A stretch of 64,000 nt of DNA from Opitutales bacterium. Its GTDB lineage: Bacteria > Verrucomicrobiota > Verrucomicrobiia > Opitutales > Seribacteraceae. Within the stretch, counting starts at the first letter, position 1. Every line of letters begins with the position of its first letter. Where the stretch lies: contig JAOHKZ010000002.1 of NCBI GenBank assembly GCA_028101545.1, positions 1 through 64,000 of the forward strand, given 5' to 3'. Below, in pieces: positions 57,410-64,000 of this stretch. Under the pieces are notes generated by a model. The model searched no databases. It saw only the letters and a program-made list of their open reading frames with translations, and was not told the origin of the DNA. A program made the translations under genes and the position numbers.

Positions 57410-58608
57410 TCACAAACCGAGTTTGAAGACTTCACTGGCGGCCAGCAGAAAGATACCGGCGGTATGAGTATTTGAACTTTCTTGGCTAACCGCAGCGGGC
57501 CCCACACCGGGAGGTTGCCCCCACTCCACTTTACCTTCCTGGTTTACAACGGATGCGATAGCGGTCCATCCTTTCTTCGCTGTTGGAAGGTAGGCCCGTT
57601 TCGGAAGGAGGCCGTTATTGATACCCCATGAAACCCCGTATGTCATAAAGGCCGTCCCACTGCTTTCCTTCATGGTATATTCCTCAGGGTCTGCCAAGTT
57701 CGTCCTCCAGAATCCATCTGCCTGCTGGCAGGCTTTCATGGCTGCTGCCATCTTCAAATATTGTGTTTTGTATCGCTCGTAAATTGGATGCTCTTCAGGG
57801 AGGTAAGTGAGAATTCTTACCAACCCTCCAAAGGCCCAACCATTTCCGCGGGACCAAAACACTTTTGCACCATTTTTTGAAGTCTGCTTTTTCGGTGAGG
57901 TTGTGAGTCTTTCGTAGGCAGGATTAGATTTATCTACCGAATCCATTTTCACTCCCTTTTTAAATGTAATGTCTCGGTAGAACAGACTCTCATCCTCATC
58001 ATACAAAGCTTCTGATGTGTCCCAGTAACAGGCATCCATCCATTCCAAATATTTTTTGTCTCCAAAATGTTGATACAGCATAGCAAACAGGGGAGGAGAA
58101 AAGTAAAGCCCATCGACAAATCGTATACCACAGTTTTCCAAATACCATTTGGAGGGTTTGGTGGCAGGAGTAAGCTTGCTTGGGTCTTTAAGAAAAGCAA
58201 AGGTCGGCTCAAGGATGGACTCCTCTTTTTTTTCCTGATAACAACCGTACCAAACCTGCCCAAAGACGAAGGAATAAAGGTACTATCCCAGTCGGCATCC
58301 GTCTTGTCAGGAATCGCCCAGTTGCATGCCTCACCATACTCTATGCATTGATTTAGATACGCATCATCGGAAGTGCTTTCGTACATCGCCATCAACCCCG
58401 TGTAATAGGTTCCAAATACCCAATTGTGACGATTGGGATTCTTGATGCTCTTATTTCGATACTCCCGTACCTTATCTGCGAGCTTTTTGATGGTTGTCTT
58501 TTTATAAATCTCGCCTGAAGCAAAAGACGAAACGGAGATAAGAAGGGATGAAAGAACCACGGTTAATTTTATGTAACTGATTGATCGGAATTTTCTTTTA
58601 CAGGACAT
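57410..58608 (-). CDS. GH105-type unsaturated uronyl hydrolase, frameshifted
   Basis: The ATG at 58608 starts a signal peptide (SYIKLTVVLSSLLISVSSFAS), and the frame reads well to about ...STFIPSSLG near 58265. It then shifts: QVWYGCYQEKKEESILEPTF and all that follows (LENCGIRFVDGLYFSPPLF ... FWSRGNGWAFGGL ... SSGTAFMTYGVSWGINNG) is in a second frame down to 57410. Together these make one enzyme of about 400 residues of the GH105/YteR family, which cleaves unsaturated uronic acid from lyase products. One base is missing or extra near 58260-58290; either a mutation or an assembly error. It lies 22 bases after the FAD gene. Confidence 0.8.
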
Positions 58609-58630
58609 AAATTCAGGCAAACTGAGTGCT

Positions 58631-60448
58631 TCATTTAGCTTCCAGCTTTTTTGGCCAGTCCGAGTGTTCTTTTTTGTAATCCTGAAAGGCCTGGTACTCG
58701 GCACGATCAAGTTGACTGTTCTTGTCTTTATCCATATGCACGAAGAGCCATTTCCATGTCGGTCTCGCCGCATTCCATTCGGACTGGGATGCCATTCCAT
58801 CTCCATTCTTATCGGCACTGGCAAAAAATTCCTTCACCACATCGTCGGGCGAAAATGTTTTGGGTTTGCCGCGCTTCTTTTCATAGGCCAAAGGACCAAC
58901 TGGATGCTCAAGTGGAATGCCTCGCTCCAGCAAGCGAGCCTGTATTGCTTTAACATTAAGTGCCTGCACCGATTTCCCTGACTTGCAAGCCATGACCGCA
59001 GCAATCCCAGTCGCCTCACCCAAATGCATCCAGGTGGGTTCCAAACGGATGGTGCAGAAAGCGACGTGAGTAGCTGAAGCACATACCGGCACTAACAAAT
59101 TGGAACACTCACTAGCTTGTGGCGTGATGGCACGATAGGGAATATCAAACCGCTTCCCTACTTTCCAGATTCTTCCTTCGTTAATAATGTGGCCGGAGTC
59201 GGAAACATAACGAGCGGCGTGGTGGCAGTCGATGAAGTGAGATCCGACATGGATCACATCTTCTTTGGCCACATCTTCGGTGACATCTGCTTGCGTGAGA
59301 ATAATCTCTCCCTTCATACGACGGGCTGCCCGGATGTAGAGGTAGTGAGGCCAATGGTTATTGTCAGCCCACTCGTCTTTGCAAAATCCGTATGTTGCCA
59401 TCTCGTCGCGAATATTTTCGGGTACCCGGGGATTGGTTTTCAGGAACCATAGCATGCCATGGGTGTAGTCACGGTATTTTTGGTGAATCGCTTCCCGCTC
59501 CTCGAAACTGGCTTCGGCCCATGAGGTTTGTGCTCCCGGAATACTCATGGATACGATTGAGAACTGACGATTATTCAGCTCCCGCTTACTGCTTTCGCCC
59601 ATTGAATAGAGACCGATAATGGACTTGAGATCTTTGAGGAGACCAGCCTCGAGGGCGCGTGCCAACAATTCGTGCTGCATCGGATCGTAGCGGTTAGGTT
59701 TCACGATCGGGACTTTATTAGCATCATCTGTGGTAAGATTCAGACGGACATTGTAACAAATTGGCACCTCGCTCGCAGAGCCTGCTAAGGGAGGCTTACC
59801 TGGCATCACGCCAAAAAGTAGATTACCATCGTCATCGAATGGCGAAATGGCGACCTTGTCATCGAGGTAGCGAACACCGGCAATCGATTCGCCATATTGC
59901 TCCGCAGACTCACGCCCGACGGAGTAGGACACTCCAGCTTTCGCCATCAAGTCGCCTTCGTAGGTGGCGTCGACGAAGACCTTCGCCCGATAGATCTCAC
60001 CGCCCTGTACGCGAAGCTCAGTGATATGTGTGTCGTCTTTCCCTACCCGATCGAGAAGTTTTTCGTATCTAACCTCCACACCTGCTTGCTTCAGCATTTC
60101 GAGGAAAAGTTGCTCGGCAATCCCGGACTGCCAAGTACGGGCACCGCCCTCCGTCCACCTGCCCTTACTCCGTTTGACGGCCTCTTCAAGAAACTGTTCA
60201 CAAAGGCCACCCAATGTCTGGCGGTCGAGATGGTTTCCTTCATCGCGATTCAAACCGCTCGTGCTCAGCCCACCCACATGTCGGGTCTGCTCCAGAAGCA
60301 CGACCGAAGCTCCTTCCCGTGCTGCGGAAATTGCGGCTGTGATTCCGCCGGGCGTGCCGCCGTATACACAGACATCATATTCTTTAATCTTACCGATAGA
60401 GCCTGCACTCGCTACAGACAACAGGCATAATAGAATTATTTTATTCAT
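58631..60448 (-). CDS. Exported FAD-dependent oxidoreductase (PF12831) with C-terminal EF-hands
   Basis: A 605-residue protein with a signal peptide. The FAD-binding Rossmann motif VYGGTPGGITAAISAAREG (about 28-46) and EQTRHVGGLSTSGLNRDEGN identify the FAD_oxidored family common in marine Verrucomicrobia and Planctomycetes, often beside sulfatases. The C-terminus has two EF-hand loops, DKNGDGMASQSE and DKDKNSQLDRAE (about 550-590), a calcium-binding addition. The substrate is probably a sugar or uronate derivative; this is inference from neighbours. Confidence 0.85.
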   Translation of the reverse strand: MNKIILLCLLSVASAGSIGKIKEYDVCVYGGTPGGITAAISAAREGASVVLLEQTRHVGGLSTSGLNRDEGNHLDRQTLGGLCEQFLEEAVKRSKGRWTEGGARTWQSGIAEQLFLEMLKQAGVEVRYEKLLDRVGKDDTHITELRVQGGEIYRAKVFVDATYEGDLMAKAGVSYSVGRESAEQYGESIAGVRYLDDKVAISPFDDDGNLLFGVMPGKPPLAGSASEVPICYNVRLNLTTDDANKVPIVKPNRYDPMQHELLARALEAGLLKDLKSIIGLYSMGESSKRELNNRQFSIVSMSIPGAQTSWAEASFEEREAIHQKYRDYTHGMLWFLKTNPRVPENIRDEMATYGFCKDEWADNNHWPHYLYIRAARRMKGEIILTQADVTEDVAKEDVIHVGSHFIDCHHAARYVSDSGHIINEGRIWKVGKRFDIPYRAITPQASECSNLLVPVCASATHVAFCTIRLEPTWMHLGEATGIAAVMACKSGKSVQALNVKAIQARLLERGIPLEHPVGPLAYEKKRGKPKTFSPDDVVKEFFASADKNGDGMASQSEWNAARPTWKWLFVHMDKDKNSQLDRAEYQAFQDYKKEHSDWPKKLEAK

Positions 60449-60573
60449 TCTTTATTTTCTTCGTTTTCAACAAAAGTTACATTTTATTAGCCACTTAATG
60501 TGCGGAGAAGAGTAGACTGGAGTTGCCAATAAAAGCACGAAATTTCATTGAGCGAAAAGAATTCCGCACTTGC

Positions 60574-61971
60574 TTACGCAATTAATTCTTTGATCACTTC
60601 CCCTCCGAACTGGGAAAGTTGTTTGTAACGCCCTGCATGGTAGTAAGTCAGCTTGTTGTCATCGAGCCCAAGTAAGTTCAGCCAGGTGCAATGAACATCA
60701 CGGATATGATGGACGCAATCAATAGCCTCGGCCCCAATTTCGTCGGTCGCTCCAATGGTGTGACCTGCCTTGGTTCCACCTCCCGCAAACCACATGGTCA
60801 TGGCTTTGGGATTATGATCTCTTCCATAACTTGCTCCTCCACCTCTTATTCCATTGTCCGGAGTCCTTCCAAACTCACCGCACCATACGACCAAAGTATC
60901 TTCCAAAAGGCCGTGCGTTTTGAGGTCACCTAATAGAGCGGCTATCGGCTTATCGACCGACCGAATAAGCGAACCGTGTGCACGGGAAATGTAATCATGA
61001 CTATCCCAGTTTCCTGCATATGCCTGAACAAAACGGACTCCCTTCTCAACAAGCCTGCGAGCCAAAAGACATTTCCTTCCAAAGGAGTCGGTCTTGCTGT
61101 CTCCGATTCCATATGCCTCCCTGGTTTTTTCCGACTCTCCTTCAATATCAAGAATTCCCGGGACTTCCATCTGCATCCGATAAGCCAACTCGTATGAGGA
61201 CATACGGGCATTCAATTCATCCTGTTCCGAACGCACCTTGAAATGCCTATCATTCAGCTTGGCAAGCAGGTCCAAATTGCTACGCTGATCCCTTTTTGTC
61301 ATTCCAGTAGGCAAGTTGAGATCAAGTATAGGACTACCTTCTGGTCTTAACGGCGTTCCTTGGAAATCTGCGGGCAGAAAGCCATTCGACCAGTTACTTG
61401 CACCACCTTGCGGATAACTAGCCCGTGGAAGAACCACAAAGCCAGGTAGATTATCGTTTAATGTGCCCAATCCATAATTTACCCAGGATCCGACTGCAGG
61501 GTCGCCACCGAAACGGTTGCCTGTATTTATGTGATAACAGGCAGTTGGATGGTTAACGGATTCGACTTGGCACCCACGATAGAAGCACATGTCGTCGGCA
61601 TGATTTTTCAAATGATGCCATTCCGATGAAAAATCCGCCCCGCACTTACCTGCTTTGAGAAAATCAAATGGACTCTTTACGAAATATCTCTCCCCCGAGG
61701 ACATGGCACTCTCCCTTTCACCGTTTCGTTTAAATCTTTGAAGATGTCTTTTATCCAGTTCAGGCTTTGGATCAAAAGTATCAATATGAGAAGGACCCCC
61801 CTCCATCATCAGAAAAATACAACGCTTAGCCTTGGCCGGGTGATGGGCACCAACTGAACGAATTTTCTCTGCCTGTGCAAGTGAGGAGAATGCAAGCGAA
61901 CCAATCCCCGCCCCCAAACCATAGAGAGCCTCTCTGCGTGAAAGATAGGCGATAAAGTTTTGCTGTTTCAT
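60574..61971 (-). CDS. DUF1501 protein with Tat-like signal
   Basis: A 465-residue DUF1501 protein. It opens with SRREALYGLGAGIGSLAFSS, a twin-arginine-type signal, followed by the family motifs FLMMEGGPSHIDTFDPKPELD and GEFGRTPDNGIRGGGASYGRDHNP. The family is related to sulfatases/alkaline phosphatases in fold and is nearly always found after a DUF1549/DUF1553 gene in Planctomycetes and Verrucomicrobia, as here. Its function is not established. Confidence 0.9.
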   Translation of the reverse strand: MKQQNFIAYLSRREALYGLGAGIGSLAFSSLAQAEKIRSVGAHHPAKAKRCIFLMMEGGPSHIDTFDPKPELDKRHLQRFKRNGERESAMSSGERYFVKSPFDFLKAGKCGADFSSEWHHLKNHADDMCFYRGCQVESVNHPTACYHINTGNRFGGDPAVGSWVNYGLGTLNDNLPGFVVLPRASYPQGGASNWSNGFLPADFQGTPLRPEGSPILDLNLPTGMTKRDQRSNLDLLAKLNDRHFKVRSEQDELNARMSSYELAYRMQMEVPGILDIEGESEKTREAYGIGDSKTDSFGRKCLLARRLVEKGVRFVQAYAGNWDSHDYISRAHGSLIRSVDKPIAALLGDLKTHGLLEDTLVVWCGEFGRTPDNGIRGGGASYGRDHNPKAMTMWFAGGGTKAGHTIGATDEIGAEAIDCVHHIRDVHCTWLNLLGLDDNKLTYYHAGRYKQLSQFGGEVIKELIA

Positions 61972-61992
61972 AAAGTGTATCTGAGTTGTGAC

Positions 61993-64000
61993 CTAATCAA
62001 GGTAAACGAATTCATTCGAGTTGAAGAGAACAAGGCAAACATGAGCAAGTCCCCGCGTGCGTGCATCCGTGTCGCTGCGTTGCAGATCGGGTTTGTAGGA
62101 TTCGAAAGCTGGAAGAAATTCCCAAAAATCATAGGGCTCTCCCGTTTTCTCAGCCATTACTGTTCTTTTAATGTTTTTGGGAAAGGATGGTGCTACTGGT
62201 TTCTTTTTACCCTCCGATCTCTTTGCGATCTTCAAATGTGTAATACAAAGTTCGACTTCCTCTTTGCTGGGCGCACGTCCGAGGGCAAGCTCAAAAGCTC
62301 TTTCTATAATTGCTGCATCATTTTTCCCCTCCTTCAATAATCGAGCAGCAAAGGCGAGAGCTCGGTCCTGTACTTCTTCGGCATTCAAAAGAGTCAGGGC
62401 CTGTGGAGCCACCGTGGATGACTCACGCAGTTCACAGGAAGCATCAGGTCCCGGTTGATTGAACGCCTCAAGGAAAGGGTCACGTAATCCTCGAATTTTT
62501 TCGGCGTAGAGCGTGCGTCTGTTCCTTTGTTCGGGAAGCGGATCCGGTTCATAAACAGATGCGGTCCCTCCCATGATTTGCCGGGGTTGTAGGGCAACTT
62601 CGGAATTAATATCGGGGCGGGCAGGAATTCCCCCTACCTGTGGATTTAATTCTCCGCTGACCCGCAGCATGGCATCCCTAATTTCCTCTGCAACCAAACG
62701 ACGCGGAAGAAAAATGGCGTATAACTGGCCCTTGGGATCTTTCTCCGCAAGAGATTCAGGATCAGGGTGGCGGCTACTTCGGCGATAAGTTTCAGAAGTT
62801 AAAATCAAATGGTTCAGCTTCTTTACAGACCATCTGTTTTTCATGAACCAATCAGCAAGGTAATCAAGTAAAGCAGGATGAGTTGGTAATTCACCGGTTC
62901 CACCAAAGTTGTTTGGATTACCGGCAAGTCCCCGTCCAAAATGCCAAGACCAAATACGATTAACCATCACCCTTGCAGTGAGGGGATTTTTGTCATCAAC
63001 AATCCACTTAGCCAAGGCTAAACGACGCTTCCCTTGACCTTTTGGAAAAGGATTCGCATTCATACCTCCAAGAGACTCTGCAGCACTCAAGCCGCCAGGC
63101 TCAACAATATCCCCTTTAGAATAAACATCGCCTCCGCTGTATATGACATCAGCATCGAAATAACCCTTCTGCCATGGTTTCTCAGGCATATCAATGCGAC
63201 CCTGTACACTTTTTCTGACTATAGTCTTTCCGGTGTATACTGCATGGGTCAATGGCTGTACCCGATCCAATTCGATCTTGTGACGGATCAGGTTTTTATA
63301 GATTCGTGACTGGGACGCTTCGTCGCCAGGATCCAATCCATTGTCACCGACTTTAGCATTTCCCTTCTCTTCTTTCTTCAGCCGTTTAATCTTTTCATTT
63401 AACTCGGCATTCTGACTATCGTAAGATGCAATCTTAGATTGAATCAGCCTAGCAAATGAATCAAAGTCATCTCTTGATTCTGTTGGAAGAAATGACGCCT
63501 TCCGCTCGGCTAACTGAGTTGTGGAAAAGACAGCCATCATACCGTAATAATCACGGGTCGGAACCGGATCGAATTTATGGTCATGGCATTTCGCACACTG
63601 CATAGCATGAGCCAGAAAAGCCTGGCCCACTGAATCTGTCACATCATCAAGCCAGAGCTGTCGGGTCTCTTTAAAAACACTCATTCCAGTTTGTTCCCAT
63701 GGTCCCATTCTAAGAAAACCGGTGGCAACCAGATTCTCGGGTTTGTTCGGATTCAATTCATCCCCTGCGATTTGTTCCATTACAAATCGATTGTAGGGTT
63801 TGTCCTGATTAAATGCACGGACCACATAATCCCGGTAACGCCAGGCATTGGGTCGGGAATAATCATTGGCAAATCCACCAGAATCCGCGTATCGCGAAAC
63901 ATCCAACCAGTGCTTGGCAAAATGTTCACCATAATGAGGTGAGGCCATTAGCTTCTTTGCATATATTGAAAGTGCTTTCTTGGATTGTTTGAAATCTTTT
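61993..64000 (-). CDS. DUF1549/DUF1553 (PSD1-type) protein, N-terminus outside window
   Basis: The frame stays open beyond the ATG at 63948 to base 64000 (DFKQSKKALSIYAKKL), so the gene continues off the right edge. The visible 669 residues contain DUF1549 (HWLDVSRYADSGG, QCAKCHDHKFDPVPTRDYYG with a CxxCH) and DUF1553 (LAKWIVDDKNPLTARVMVNRIW...HPALLDYLADWF). The full family often starts with a planctomycete cytochrome C domain. The genes are co-directional with DUF1501, separated by 21 bases. Role probably in periplasmic polysaccharide metabolism; mechanism unknown. Confidence 0.9.
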   Translation of the reverse strand, partial: KDFKQSKKALSIYAKKLMASPHYGEHFAKHWLDVSRYADSGGFANDYSRPNAWRYRDYVVRAFNQDKPYNRFVMEQIAGDELNPNKPENLVATGFLRMGPWEQTGMSVFKETRQLWLDDVTDSVGQAFLAHAMQCAKCHDHKFDPVPTRDYYGMMAVFSTTQLAERKASFLPTESRDDFDSFARLIQSKIASYDSQNAELNEKIKRLKKEEKGNAKVGDNGLDPGDEASQSRIYKNLIRHKIELDRVQPLTHAVYTGKTIVRKSVQGRIDMPEKPWQKGYFDADVIYSGGDVYSKGDIVEPGGLSAAESLGGMNANPFPKGQGKRRLALAKWIVDDKNPLTARVMVNRIWSWHFGRGLAGNPNNFGGTGELPTHPALLDYLADWFMKNRWSVKKLNHLILTSETYRRSSRHPDPESLAEKDPKGQLYAIFLPRRLVAEEIRDAMLRVSGELNPQVGGIPARPDINSEVALQPRQIMGGTASVYEPDPLPEQRNRRTLYAEKIRGLRDPFLEAFNQPGPDASCELRESSTVAPQALTLLNAEEVQDRALAFAARLLKEGKNDAAIIERAFELALGRAPSKEEVELCITHLKIAKRSEGKKKPVAPSFPKNIKRTVMAEKTGEPYDFWEFLPAFESYKPDLQRSDTDARTRGLAHVCLVLFNSNEFVYLD

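Overview
The window reads as a piece of a marine Verrucomicrobiota chromosome, probably Opitutae-like. This is inferred from gene content: paired DUF1501 and DUF1553/PSD1 proteins, a sulfatase with a GH105 hydrolase, secreted Ig-like/LamG proteins ending in a GYLAHKWGL-type motif, and moderately AT-rich DNA with few Shine-Dalgarno sites. No rRNA is present to confirm it.

Bases 1-26350 are ordinary chromosome. A large secreted Ig/LamG protein (cut by the left edge), a rhodanese, a monoheme cytochrome and an exported repeat protein come first. Then follow priA, a PQQ-type beta-propeller, a two-domain RCK potassium channel, an MFS gene overlapping a ClsC-like phospholipase D lipoprotein, a barrel protein, a MalY/PatB aminotransferase, ligA, and a compact ribB(X)-ribH-nusB run. 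The stretch ends with UDP-glucose dehydrogenase, an alpha/beta hydrolase, a TonB-like protein and polyphosphate kinase.

At 26351-26726 lies the tmRNA gene ssrA. Its 3' end is an integration target: the last part of ssrA plus 9 bases occurs again at 47399, 52215 and 55884, so 26.7-55.9 kb is a tandem stack of three islands. Island A (26.7-47.4 kb) has an integrase, an excisionase-like protein and a family A DNA polymerase in a plus-strand operon. Facing it is a minus-strand five-gene operon that looks like an undescribed anti-phage system. In transcription order this encodes a 1729-codon DEAD/DUF1998 helicase with a C-terminal nuclease-like domain (split by a nine-G tract), a DrmD-like SNF2 helicase, a DrmMI-like adenine methylase, a CBS-HEPN fusion and a helicase carrying a Z-alpha-like domain. 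It resembles a hybrid of Druantia and DISARM class 1 but lacks DrmB and DrmC. Island B (47.4-52.2 kb) has two phospholipid head-group genes and a mosaic kelch/Ig/LamG protein. Island C (52.2-55.9 kb) has an integrase relic, a zinc-ribbon membrane protein, an AmpG-like transporter and fragments of a barrel protein and a LamG protein.

From 55928 to the right edge is a minus-strand catabolic block: sulfatase, GH105 hydrolase (frameshifted), FAD oxidoreductase with EF-hands, DUF1501, and DUF1549/DUF1553 (cut by the right edge). It is probably for breakdown of a sulfated uronic-acid-containing algal polysaccharide.
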